64,000 nt of DNA, from contig NZ_CABGGS010000044.1 in NCBI RefSeq assembly GCF_902158555.1, positions 339,614 to 403,613 of the forward strand. The letters are read 5' to 3'. The stretch comes from Klebsiella spallanzanii (GTDB taxonomy: Bacteria > Pseudomonadota > Gammaproteobacteria > Enterobacterales > Enterobacteriaceae). Made by a program: the position numbers and the translations under genes. The notes beneath the pieces are model-generated. The model did no database searches and was not told the DNA's origin. It saw only the letters and a program-made list of their open reading frames with translations. This document shows positions 40,136-48,607 of this stretch, in pieces; the first letter of the stretch is position 1, and every line of letters begins with the position of its first letter.

Positions 40136-41338
40136 ATGAATAATACGGCGGGCAATACGCCTGAGGTCGTTGATTGGTTCGCGCGGGCGCGTCGGCTACA
40201 GAAACAGCAACTGCATCAGCTGGCGCAGCAGGGGGCATTGGCGGACCAGATAAGCGCGCTGGTGCATATGCTCCAGTGCGAGCGCGGTGCGTCAAATATC
40301 TGGCTGTGCTCAGGCGGCAGACTTTACGCCGCTGAGTGCCGGGCGGGCGCGGCGCTGGTTGATGAGCAGTTAACGCTATTTTATGCCGCGCTGGAACCCG
40401 CCCGCGCTGCTGCCAGCAGTGCGCTATGCTGGCGTATTGCCAGCGCGGTATGGTATCTGGCGCAGCTTGCGGCGCTCCGAGACCGGGTACGCAGTCAGGA
40501 GATTGCCGCTGAAGAAGCCACCGGGCAGTTCAGCCGTATTATCCGCCACTTACTGAATATCGTTCCGCAGCTCAATGACAGCATCGACGATCCGCAAATC
40601 GCCGGACGTATGGTGGCGCTCTACAGCTTTATGCAGGGGAAAGAGCTGGTCGGGCAGGAGCGTGCGCTGGGGGCGCTGGGCTTTGCTCGCGGGCAGTTCA
40701 GCGACGAACTGCGCCAACAACTGGTGGACCGTATTGACGGTCAGCAGCCCTGCTTTGACAGCTTCCTTGCCCTGGCTCATCCCCCGCAAACAAGCCTGTT
40801 CGATGAACAATGCCAGGCCAATCTGGAGATTGAACAGCTACGGCGAATTGCCTGCACTCGCCAGCCTCCGGCAGACGATGGTGAAACGGCGCTACGCTGG
40901 TTTTGCGCGCAGACTCAACGTCTGGAGCAGCTACGCGGGGTGGAAGAACAACTGATTGTTGACTTGCTTAATGCCGCTGATGCCCTGTTGGAGGGGGAGG
41001 CGCAGGAGGCTCAGATGCTGCCCGTTGACTGGCAGGATATCGAAGCTAGCGACGGTATCGCGCTTCGGCTGGATAAGCAGCTATTGCCTCTGGTACGCCA
41101 GCAGGCGCATGAGCTTCAGCAGCTTTCCGGCCAGCTGGCGTCATTAAAAGATGCGCTGGAAGAGCGCAAGTTGATCGACAAAGCCAAAAGCGTGCTGATG
41201 ACCCATCAGGGAATGCAGGAGGAGCAGGCCTGGCAGGCGCTGCGTAAAATGGCGATGGACAAGAATCAGCGTATGGTAGAAATCGCCCGCGCGCTGTTGA
41301 CGGTGAAGTCGTTATGGCAGGTAACTCCAAAGGAGTAG
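40136..41338 (+). CDS. nasR: nitrate/nitrite-responsive antiterminator NasR
   Basis: The 400-residue RNA-binding regulator has an N-terminal all-helical NIT nitrate-sensing domain (from about residue 40, HMLQCERGASNIWLCSGG) and a C-terminal ANTAR domain (about 335-395; KSVLMTHQGMQEEQAWQALRKMAMDK). In Klebsiella it binds nitrate or nitrite, then a hexaloop hairpin in the nasF leader to prevent termination. GAGAGGGG precedes the ATG. It is immediately upstream of the nasF control region. Confidence 0.96.
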   Translation: MNNTAGNTPEVVDWFARARRLQKQQLHQLAQQGALADQISALVHMLQCERGASNIWLCSGGRLYAAECRAGAALVDEQLTLFYAALEPARAAASSALCWRIASAVWYLAQLAALRDRVRSQEIAAEEATGQFSRIIRHLLNIVPQLNDSIDDPQIAGRMVALYSFMQGKELVGQERALGALGFARGQFSDELRQQLVDRIDGQQPCFDSFLALAHPPQTSLFDEQCQANLEIEQLRRIACTRQPPADDGETALRWFCAQTQRLEQLRGVEEQLIVDLLNAADALLEGEAQEAQMLPVDWQDIEASDGIALRLDKQLLPLVRQQAHELQQLSGQLASLKDALEERKLIDKAKSVLMTHQGMQEEQAWQALRKMAMDKNQRMVEIARALLTVKSLWQVTPKE

Positions 41339-41339
41339 A

Positions 41340-41356
41340 TGCACAATCAGTGGGCA
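41340..41356 (+). promoter_or_regulatory. NtrC-like binding site 1, nasF enhancer
   Basis: TGCAC-N7-GGGCA matches the NtrC dyad TGCAC-N7-GTGCA with one mismatch. It starts two bases after the nasR stop, about 120 bp upstream of the predicted nasF start point. Confidence 0.65.
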
Positions 41357-41374
41357 TTTGCTGCCAGACGACGG

Positions 41375-41391
41375 TGCATTTTTACCGTGCA
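41375..41391 (+). promoter_or_regulatory. NtrC-like binding site 2, nasF enhancer
   Basis: TGCAT-N7-GTGCA matches the NtrC dyad with one mismatch, 35 bp centre to centre from site 1, suiting two NtrC dimers on similar faces of the helix. Confidence 0.65.
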
Positions 41392-41440
41392 ACCGCCAGC
41401 ATTGACCGTGAAAAGTGCGTGAAATGGCGATGTGCAACTC

Positions 41441-41456
41441 TGGCATCGGCTTTGCA
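41441..41456 (+). promoter_or_regulatory. sigma-54 promoter of the nasF operon
   Basis: TGGCATCGGCTTTGCA has the GG-N10-GC spacing of a -24/-12 element. A start near 41467 leaves a leader of about 118 nt before nasF. With the NtrC sites this predicts induction by nitrogen limitation. Confidence 0.85.
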
Positions 41457-41484
41457 TTAGATAAAACGAGTGAATAAAGGTTTT

Positions 41485-41515
41485 GGGCAACGGGCCAATG
41501 GCGGTGCGTGTGTCC
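41485..41515 (+). promoter_or_regulatory. candidate ANTAR hexaloop hairpin in the nasF leader (NasR target)
   Basis: An imperfect stem (41485-41496 with 41503-41515) presents the 6-nt loop AATGGC (41497-41502), with A at position 1 and G at position 4 as ANTAR target loops require. It lies just before the terminator. Pairing was done by hand and includes wobble pairs and an internal loop. Confidence 0.5.
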
Positions 41516-41525
41516 ATGGATAAAG

Positions 41526-41565
41526 GCGTCCTGCAGTGCGTAAGCACTGCCGGGCGCTTTTTTTT
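41526..41565 (+). terminator. nasF leader terminator, controlled by NasR
   Basis: GCGTCC/GGGCGC and GCAGTGC/GCACTGC, with a GTAA loop, form a long stem followed by eight T at 41558-41565. It lies before nasF, so it must be bypassed for operon expression; NasR antitermination in response to nitrate is the known mechanism. Confidence 0.88.
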
Positions 41566-41584
41566 GCGCGTTTCTGGAGCGGTT

Positions 41585-42841
41585 ATGGGCGATGAGTTTT
41601 CGATTTCACGGCGGCGTTTATTACAGGCAGGGGCCGCGCTGGGCGGCGCAATGCTGCTGCCCGGCATGATGCAGGCGGCGTGGGCGGCAGGTTCGGATAA
41701 GCCGGAACAGACCACCGTGCGGGTGGGTTTTATTCCGCTGACCGACTGCGCGCCCTTAGCCATTGCCTCTCTGAAGGGATTCGATAAAAAGCACGGCATT
41801 ACCCTCGTGCCGAGCAAAGAGGCCAGTTGGGCGGCGGTGCGCGACAAGCTGGTCGCCGGAGAGCTGGATGCGGCGCACATTCTGTACGGCATGCTCTACG
41901 GCCTCGAGCTGGGTATCGCCAGTAAACCGCAGGCGATGGCTAACCTGATGACCCTTAACCGCAATGGTCAGGCGATCACGCTCTCCAGCGAGCTGCAGGA
42001 GAAGGGCGTCACCGACCTTAGCGGGCTGAAAAAAATGATCGGCCAGAGCGCGCCGGGCAGCTACACCTTCGCCCACACCTTCCCTACAGGTACCCACGCG
42101 ATGTGGCTCTACTACTGGCTGGCAAGCGGCGGAATTAACCCATTCGAAGATATCCGCACGGTTGTCGTGCCGCCGCCGCAAATGGTGATGAACATGCGCA
42201 TCGGCAATATGAGTGGTTTCTGCGTCGGCGAGCCGTGGAACGCGCGCGCCATTAACGATCGCATCGGCTTTACCGCCGCCACCTCTCAGGATATCTGGCC
42301 GGAACATCCGGAAAAAATTCTCGGTACCCGCAGCGAATGGGTTGAGCGCAATCCCAATACCGCGCGCGCGCTGGTGGCAGCGGTGATGGAGGCTCAGCGC
42401 TGGATTGAAACCTCGGCGGATAACACCCGTGAAACGGCGCGGATCCTCGCCAGGCGCGCATGGCTGAACACCAAAGAGCAGTACCTCACCGGACGCATGC
42501 TCGGTGAGTACGACAACGGTATTGGTCGCCACTGGCAGGATGCGCACCCGATGCGCTTCTACGCGCAGGGTGAAGTGAGCTTCCCGTGGCTCTCGGACGG
42601 GATGTGGTTTTTGACCCAATTCCGCCGCTGGGGATTGCTGAAATCGGCGCCGGATTATCAGGCGGTGGCCCAGCGTATTAACCGTATTGACGTCTGGAAA
42701 GAGGCCGCGCAGGCGGTGGGCGGTATCAGCACGCCAACGCAACAGCTGCGCAGTAGCACATTGCTGGACGGCAAGGTCTGGAATGGGGTTGACCCGGAAG
42801 GCTACGCCCGCAGTTTCGCGATTCAACGTAAGGGGGCATGA
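41585..42841 (+). CDS. nasF: periplasmic nitrate-binding protein NasF
   Basis: The 418-residue binding protein of the nitrate/nitrite ABC importer belongs to the NrtA/CmpA group. It has a twin-arginine signal (SRRRLLQ at residues 8-14, hydrophobic stretch, MQAAWA), so it is likely exported by Tat. The mature part contains VGFIPLTDCAPLAIA and TFPTGTHAMWLYYWLASGG, typical of nitrate-binding proteins. The ATG at 41585 has GGAG 6 nt upstream; an upstream TTG frame would run through the leader terminator. First gene of the operon. Confidence 0.95.
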   Translation: MGDEFSISRRRLLQAGAALGGAMLLPGMMQAAWAAGSDKPEQTTVRVGFIPLTDCAPLAIASLKGFDKKHGITLVPSKEASWAAVRDKLVAGELDAAHILYGMLYGLELGIASKPQAMANLMTLNRNGQAITLSSELQEKGVTDLSGLKKMIGQSAPGSYTFAHTFPTGTHAMWLYYWLASGGINPFEDIRTVVVPPPQMVMNMRIGNMSGFCVGEPWNARAINDRIGFTAATSQDIWPEHPEKILGTRSEWVERNPNTARALVAAVMEAQRWIETSADNTRETARILARRAWLNTKEQYLTGRMLGEYDNGIGRHWQDAHPMRFYAQGEVSFPWLSDGMWFLTQFRRWGLLKSAPDYQAVAQRINRIDVWKEAAQAVGGISTPTQQLRSSTLLDGKVWNGVDPEGYARSFAIQRKGA

Positions 42842-42842
42842 G

Positions 42843-43727
42843 ATGAAACACGCATATAAAACGCAACCGCAGAACAACGCAGAGAAAACGCCCGGCGAAG
42901 TCATCACCCTGCCGCCGGTGCAGGTGCGCAAAACCATGCCTCCCGTCAGGCGCTGGCTGCGTGATACGACCCAGCGCCTGCTGCCGCCACTGCTCGGGCT
43001 GGGGTTATTACTGCTGGGCTGGCAGCTGGCGGCAATGAATAGCAAAGGTTTCCCGACCCCGCTCAGCACCCTGGATTCTGCGCTGACGATCTTTGCCGAC
43101 CCGTTTTATCAGGACGGACCGAATGATATGGGGATCGGCTGGAACGTGCTGGCATCGTTGCAGCGCGTGGCGATAGGGTTTGGCCTCGCCGCGCTGGCGG
43201 GTATTCCGCTGGGCTTCCTGATTGGCCGCTCGGTATTCTTCGCCCGGATGTTTAACCCGCTGATTGCGCTGCTGCGTCCGGTTAGTCCGCTGGCCTGGCT
43301 GCCCATTGGCCTGCTGCTGTTCCAGAAAGCGGAACCCGCTTCCAGCTGGACCATTTTTATCTGCTCTATCTGGCCGATGGTGATTAACACCGCCGAGGGC
43401 GTACGGCGCATTCCGCAGGATTACCTCAATGTGGCCCGCGTGCTGCAGCTTTCCGAATGGACGGTGATGCGCAAGATCCTCTTTCCGGCGGTATTGCCCG
43501 CCGTGCTGACCGGGGTTCGTCTCTCCATCGGCATCGCCTGGCTGGTGATCGTCGCCGCTGAAATGCTCACCGGTGGCTTAGGGATCGGCTTCTGGATCTG
43601 GAACGAGTGGAACAACCTCAACGTAGAAAACATCATCATCGCCATCGTCATCATCGGCGTGGTCGGGTTACTGCTGGAACAGGGGCTGATGTTGCTCGCC
43701 CGTCGTTTTAGCTGGCAGGAAAAATAA
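42843..43727 (+). CDS. nasE: nitrate ABC transporter permease NasE
   Basis: The 294-residue inner membrane permease has about six helices and the ABC-permease EAA-like loop (EGVRRIPQDYLNVARVLQLSEWTVMRKILFPAVLPAVLTGVR). The N-terminal 45 residues are hydrophilic. The start ATG at 42843 follows the nasF stop directly (GCATGAGATGA). It pairs with NasD. Confidence 0.95.
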   Translation: MKHAYKTQPQNNAEKTPGEVITLPPVQVRKTMPPVRRWLRDTTQRLLPPLLGLGLLLLGWQLAAMNSKGFPTPLSTLDSALTIFADPFYQDGPNDMGIGWNVLASLQRVAIGFGLAALAGIPLGFLIGRSVFFARMFNPLIALLRPVSPLAWLPIGLLLFQKAEPASSWTIFICSIWPMVINTAEGVRRIPQDYLNVARVLQLSEWTVMRKILFPAVLPAVLTGVRLSIGIAWLVIVAAEMLTGGLGIGFWIWNEWNNLNVENIIIAIVIIGVVGLLLEQGLMLLARRFSWQEK

Positions 43728-43737
43728 GGAGTCGCAA

Positions 43738-44526
43738 ATGAAACCATTAATTCAGGTCCAGGGCGTCAGCCAGCGCTTCAACACCGCCAGCGGTGAATTT
43801 CTCGCATTGCAGAATGTCTCCTTCGACATCTATGAAGGGGAAACCATTAGCCTGATTGGCCACTCCGGCTGCGGCAAATCAACCCTGCTGAATCTGATTG
43901 CCGGGATAACCCTGCCGACGGAAGGCGGTCTGCTGTGCGACAACCGTGAAATCGCCGGGCCGGGGCCGGAACGCGCGGTGGTGTTCCAGAACCACTCCCT
44001 TCTGCCGTGGCTGACCTGCTTTGACAACGTGGCGCTGGCGGTGGATCAGGTCTTTCGCCGCAGCATGAGCAAAGCCGAACGCAAAGAGTGGATTGAGCAC
44101 AACCTTGAGCGCGTGCAGATGGGACACGCTTTGCATAAGCGTCCGGGGGAAATTTCCGGCGGGATGAAGCAGCGCGTCGGTATCGCCCGCGCGCTGGCAA
44201 TGAAACCGAAAGTGCTGCTACTGGATGAACCTTTTGGCGCACTCGATGCCCTGACCCGGGCGCATTTACAGGACGCGGTAATGCAGATCCAGCAGTCGCT
44301 GAATACCACTATCGTGATGATTACCCACGATGTTGACGAAGCGGTGCTGCTTTCCGACAGGGTACTGATGATGACCAACGGCCCGGCGGCGACGGTCGGG
44401 GAGATCCTCGATGTCAATCTGCCGCGCCCGCGTAACCGCGTGCAGTTGGCGGACGACAGCCGCTATCACCATCTGCGTCAGCAGATCCTGCACTTCCTCT
44501 ATGAAAAACAGCCGAAAGCGGCATAG
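43738..44526 (+). CDS. nasD: nitrate ABC transporter ATP-binding protein NasD
   Basis: The 262-residue ATPase has Walker A GHSGCGKST (residues 41-49), the ABC signature SGGMKQ (140-145) and Walker B VLLLDEP (159-165), with the H-loop in MITHDVDEAV. It powers nitrate and nitrite import through NasE. It starts 10 nt after nasE with GGAG upstream. Confidence 0.96.
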   Translation: MKPLIQVQGVSQRFNTASGEFLALQNVSFDIYEGETISLIGHSGCGKSTLLNLIAGITLPTEGGLLCDNREIAGPGPERAVVFQNHSLLPWLTCFDNVALAVDQVFRRSMSKAERKEWIEHNLERVQMGHALHKRPGEISGGMKQRVGIARALAMKPKVLLLDEPFGALDALTRAHLQDAVMQIQQSLNTTIVMITHDVDEAVLLSDRVLMMTNGPAATVGEILDVNLPRPRNRVQLADDSRYHHLRQQILHFLYEKQPKAA

Positions 44527-44536
44527 GGAGGCGGCG

Positions 44537-47500
44537 ATGAAGCGGCAACTGGTGATTATCGGCAACGGCATGGCGGCGACTCGTCTGGCGCAGGCGCTGG
44601 TGGAGCGTGATGCGCAGCGGTTTAGCATCACGATTATTGGTGATGAGCCGTGCCAGGCCTATAACCGCATTCAGCTGTCGCCGGTGCTTGGCGGAGAGAA
44701 AACGGTATCTGAGATGCAATTACTGCCAGAAGCGTGGTATCAGCAGCATGACGTCACAATACGCGCCGGAGAGTCGGTCACCGCGGTGGATATTCAGGCC
44801 TGCACTGTGCAAAGCACTGGCGGCGAACTCCACTGGGATGAGCTGGTCTTCGCCACCGGATCGCTGCCGTTTATGCCGCCGCTGCCGGGTATGACACTGC
44901 CGCATGTTTTTGCTTTTCGCACTATTGCGGACGTTGAGGGCATTCTGGCAATCAACGGTCCGGCGGTGGTGATTGGCGGCGGCGTGCTTGGCGTTGAAGC
45001 CGCTGCGGCGCTACGACGTTACGGTGACAACGTCACTTTATTACATCGCGGGCGCTGGCTGATGGAGCAGCAGACCGATGCCTTTGCGGGTGAACAGCTG
45101 CAAATACAGCTCGCCGAGCGTGGGATCCGCTGCGTGATGGAGAGCCGCATAGCCGCCATTAATGAACGCGAAGTGCTGCTGGAAGATGGCCGCGCCTTTG
45201 CCGCTTCGCGGGTGGTTCTGGCAACCGGCGTGCAGCCCAACAAACTGCTGGCCGAGCGCAGCGGGCTGGCGTGCGGCCGTGGGATCCTCGTCGACCGTCA
45301 GCTGGCCACCGCGCAGCCGGGCGTCAGCGCCATTGGTGAATGCTGCGAAATTGACGGTCAGACCTGGGGACTGGTGGCGCCGTGCCTGCGCCAGGCCGAG
45401 GTGCTGGCCGACCGTCTGTGCGGTCATGCCGGAGAAGATTTTCACTGGCAGGATAGCGGCACGCGCCTGAAAGTTACCGGTATCGAGTTATTCAGCGCCG
45501 GTGAACTGCGTGCTGATGAACAGGATGAAATTTGTACCAGCTGGGATCCGCTGGACCGCCACTACCGTCGCCTGCTGCTGCGCGATGGCAAGTTGCGCGG
45601 CGTCGTGTTGCTGGGCGATTGCGCCAGCGCCGCGCCGCTCACCGCCCTGCTGGGGGCGCATGCGCCCGCACCGGCAGACTGGCTCTTTGATCCTTCTTCA
45701 ACGATGCAGCCGCGCGCTGCGGGACAAACTACCATGACAAAACCTGTTTTAGTGCTGGTCGGACACGGTATGGTCGGCCACCATTTTCTTGAGCAATGCG
45801 TCAGCCGTAACCTTCATCAACAGTATCGGATTGTGGTGTTCTGTGAAGAGCGCTATGCCGCCTACGATCGGGTACATCTGTCGGAATACTTCGCCGGACG
45901 CAGCGCCGAATCGCTGTCGTTGGTGGAAGGGGACTTCTTCGCTCAGTACGGCATTGAACTGCGTTTGCGGGAATCGGTCGCCAGCATTGACCGTGAATCG
46001 CGGGTGGTGCGCGATGCTCAGGGCCACGAAACTCATTGGGATAAGCTGGTGCTGGCAACGGGCTCTTATCCGTTTGTTCCGCCGGTCCCTGGCAATGATC
46101 TCGAAGGCTGCTTTGTCTACCGTACGCTTGACGATCTGGACCAGATTGCCGCTCGCGCGGCTAACGCCAGCCGTGGGGTGGTGATCGGCGGCGGCCTGCT
46201 CGGGCTGGAAGCGGCTAATGCGCTCAAGCAACTGGGACTGGAAACGCACGTTGTGGAATTTGCGCCAAACCTGATGGCGGTACAGCTGGATAACGGCGGC
46301 GCGGCGATGCTGCGCGAGAAAATCAGCGAACTGGGCGTTGGGGTGCATACCAGCAAGGCGACGACGGAAATTGTCGGGAATGAGCAAGGGCTGATGCTGA
46401 ACTTCGCCGATGGCGGCTCGCTAAAGACCGATATGGTGGTGTTCTCCGCCGGTATCCGCCCGCAGGACGCGCTGGCCCGCAGCAGCGAGCTGAAAATTGG
46501 CGAGCGCGGCGGGATTTGTATCGACAACCAGTGCCGCACCTCCGATCCGGATGTGTTGGCAATTGGCGAGTGCGCCCTGTGGGAGAACAAAATTTATGGT
46601 CTGGTGGCTCCCGGTTATCAGATGGCACGCGCCGCTGCCGCAACCCTGGCGGGCGAGGAGGCCAGCTTCACCGGGGCCGATATGAGCACCAAGCTGAAGC
46701 TGCTGGGCGTCGATGTGGCCTCTTTCGGCGACGCCCAGGGGCGCACGCCGGGCTGCCAGAGCTATCAGTGGACCCATGGACCGGAGCAAATCTACAAAAA
46801 AATCGTGGTCAGCCAGGATGGTAAAACCCTGCTCGGCGGCGTGCTGGTCGGTGATGTGGGCGATTATTCCACGCTGCTTCAGATGATGCTCAACGGCATG
46901 GCATTGCCCGCGCGCCCGGAAAGTTTGATTCTTCCGGCGCTGGAGGGCAGCGCGCCGAAAGCGCTCGGCGTAGCGGCATTGCCGGACAGCGCACAGATTT
47001 GCTCCTGTCACAACGTCAGTAAGGGCGATATCTGCCAGGCGGTGAGCGGCGGTGCGGGAGATATGGCGGCGATCAAGAGCTGCACCAAAGCTGCAACCGG
47101 CTGCGGCGGCTGTAGCGCGCTGGTGAAACAGGTGATGGAGTACAAGCTTGCCGCGCAGGGCGTTGAAGTTAAAAAGGATATCTGCGAGCACTTTCCGTGG
47201 TCGCGTCAGGAAATCTACCACCTGGTGCGCGTTAACCATATTCGCACCTTCGAACAGCTGATTAGCCGCTATGGACAGGGCCACGGTTGCGAAATCTGCA
47301 AACCGCTGGTGGCGTCGGTGCTGGCCTCCTGCTGGAACGAATATCTGTTGAAACCGGCGCATCTGCCGCTGCAGGACACTAACGATCGCTACTTCGCCAA
47401 TATCCAGAAAGACGGTACCTATTCGGTGGTGCCGCGCATGGCAGCGGGGGAAGTGACGCCGGATGGGCTGATCGCCATCGGCCAGATAGCCAAACGCTAT

Positions 47501-48607
47501 CAGCTGTATAGCAAAGTGACCGGCGGCCAGCGTATCGACCTGTTCGGCGCGCGCCTGGAGCAGCTTCCGGCGATCTGGCGCGAGCTGGCGGAAGCGGGAT
47601 TTGAAACCGGCCACGCCTACGGCAAATCCCTGCGCACGGTGAAATCCTGCGTCGGCTCGACCTGGTGTCGTTACGGCGTGCAGGACTCCACCGGCCTGGC
47701 GGTCACCCTCGAACACCGCTACAAAGGGCTGCGCGCGCCGCACAAAATTAAAATGGCGGTCTCTGGCTGCACCCGCGAATGCGCGGAAGCCCAGGGGAAA
47801 GATATCGGCGTTATCGCTACCGAAAAAGGCTGGAATCTGTACGTTTGCGGCAACGGCGGCATGAAGCCGCGCCATGCCGATCTGTTCGCCAGCGACCTTG
47901 ATGAAGCAACGCTTATCCGCAGTATTGACCGCCTGCTGATGTTCTATATTCGTACCGCCGACCGACTACAGCGCACCAGTACCTGGATGGATAACCTTGA
48001 AGGCGGAGTCGACTATCTGCGAGAAGTTGTCCTTGAAGACAGCCTTGGGATTGGCGAAGAGCTGGAGCAGGAGATGGCGCGGGTGGTGGACAGCTACCAG
48101 TGCGAATGGCAAACCACCCTTAACGATCCGCAGCGGCTGGCGCTGTTCCGCTCTTACGTCAATAGCGATGAGCCGGACGAGGCGGTACAGCGGCAAACTT
48201 TGCGCGGTCAACCGCAGCTGGCCCCGAACGCTGCGCTGGCCGAACCCACGCTGCCGTCCCGTCCGTGGCAGGCCATTTGTGACCTTGATGCTATTCCGCC
48301 GCAGGCGGGCATTGGTGCGCGTCTGGGCGAGCGGCAGATAGCGCTGTTCCGCTTTGATGACCAGGTCTATGCCCTCGATAACCTTGAGCCAGGCAGCGAG
48401 GCCAATGTGCTGTCACGCGGACTGCTTGGCGATGCGGGCGGCGAACCGATTGTGATTTCCCCCCTGTATAAGCAGCGTATTCGCCTGCGCGACGGTCGGC
48501 AGTGTGACGGCGGTGAGCAGACGGTGCGCGCCTGGCCGGTAAAAATTGAGAACGGCAAGGTGTGGGTCGGCAACCAGCAACTGCTTATTCGCGCGGAGGC
48601 CTCCTGA
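44537..48607 (+). CDS. nasB: NasC-NasB: NADH oxidoreductase fused in frame to assimilatory nitrite reductase
   Basis: One uninterrupted frame of 1356 codons. Residues 1-399 are a NasC-like FAD/NAD(P)H reductase (VIIGNGMAATRLAQA), which passes electrons to NasA. From Met400 (45734, MTKPVLVLVGHGMVG) follow 957 residues, the length I recall for K. oxytoca NasB: a second FAD/NAD module, a BFD-like [2Fe-2S] domain (Cys822, Cys824), the sirohaem/4Fe-4S site (Cys1038, Cys1044, Cys1078, Cys1082) and a NirD-like Rieske-fold tail without Fe-S ligands. It reduces nitrite to ammonium. No stop separates the parts, so either a real fusion is made or NasB starts internally with a weak ribosome-binding site. 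Confidence 0.88.
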   Translation: MKRQLVIIGNGMAATRLAQALVERDAQRFSITIIGDEPCQAYNRIQLSPVLGGEKTVSEMQLLPEAWYQQHDVTIRAGESVTAVDIQACTVQSTGGELHWDELVFATGSLPFMPPLPGMTLPHVFAFRTIADVEGILAINGPAVVIGGGVLGVEAAAALRRYGDNVTLLHRGRWLMEQQTDAFAGEQLQIQLAERGIRCVMESRIAAINEREVLLEDGRAFAASRVVLATGVQPNKLLAERSGLACGRGILVDRQLATAQPGVSAIGECCEIDGQTWGLVAPCLRQAEVLADRLCGHAGEDFHWQDSGTRLKVTGIELFSAGELRADEQDEICTSWDPLDRHYRRLLLRDGKLRGVVLLGDCASAAPLTALLGAHAPAPADWLFDPSSTMQPRAAGQTTMTKPVLVLVGHGMVGHHFLEQCVSRNLHQQYRIVVFCEERYAAYDRVHLSEYFAGRSAESLSLVEGDFFAQYGIELRLRESVASIDRESRVVRDAQGHETHWDKLVLATGSYPFVPPVPGNDLEGCFVYRTLDDLDQIAARAANASRGVVIGGGLLGLEAANALKQLGLETHVVEFAPNLMAVQLDNGGAAMLREKISELGVGVHTSKATTEIVGNEQGLMLNFADGGSLKTDMVVFSAGIRPQDALARSSELKIGERGGICIDNQCRTSDPDVLAIGECALWENKIYGLVAPGYQMARAAAATLAGEEASFTGADMSTKLKLLGVDVASFGDAQGRTPGCQSYQWTHGPEQIYKKIVVSQDGKTLLGGVLVGDVGDYSTLLQMMLNGMALPARPESLILPALEGSAPKALGVAALPDSAQICSCHNVSKGDICQAVSGGAGDMAAIKSCTKAATGCGGCSALVKQVMEYKLAAQGVEVKKDICEHFPWSRQEIYHLVRVNHIRTFEQLISRYGQGHGCEICKPLVASVLASCWNEYLLKPAHLPLQDTNDRYFANIQKDGTYSVVPRMAAGEVTPDGLIAIGQIAKRYQLYSKVTGGQRIDLFGARLEQLPAIWRELAEAGFETGHAYGKSLRTVKSCVGSTWCRYGVQDSTGLAVTLEHRYKGLRAPHKIKMAVSGCTRECAEAQGKDIGVIATEKGWNLYVCGNGGMKPRHADLFASDLDEATLIRSIDRLLMFYIRTADRLQRTSTWMDNLEGGVDYLREVVLEDSLGIGEELEQEMARVVDSYQCEWQTTLNDPQRLALFRSYVNSDEPDEAVQRQTLRGQPQLAPNAALAEPTLPSRPWQAICDLDAIPPQAGIGARLGERQIALFRFDDQVYALDNLEPGSEANVLSRGLLGDAGGEPIVISPLYKQRIRLRDGRQCDGGEQTVRAWPVKIENGKVWVGNQQLLIRAEAS

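Noticed and set aside
41483..41584. Upstream TTG start extending NasF by 34 residues
   Set aside because: The extension would be encoded by the leader hairpins and terminator. The ATG at 41585 has a ribosome-binding site and gives a clean Tat signal peptide.
41756..43069. A 437-codon open frame antisense to nasF and nasE
   Set aside because: Spans the junction of two firm genes on the other strand and has no family resemblance.
46421..47875. A 484-codon open frame antisense to nasB
   Set aside because: Shadow of nasB codon bias; no start context, no recognisable domain.
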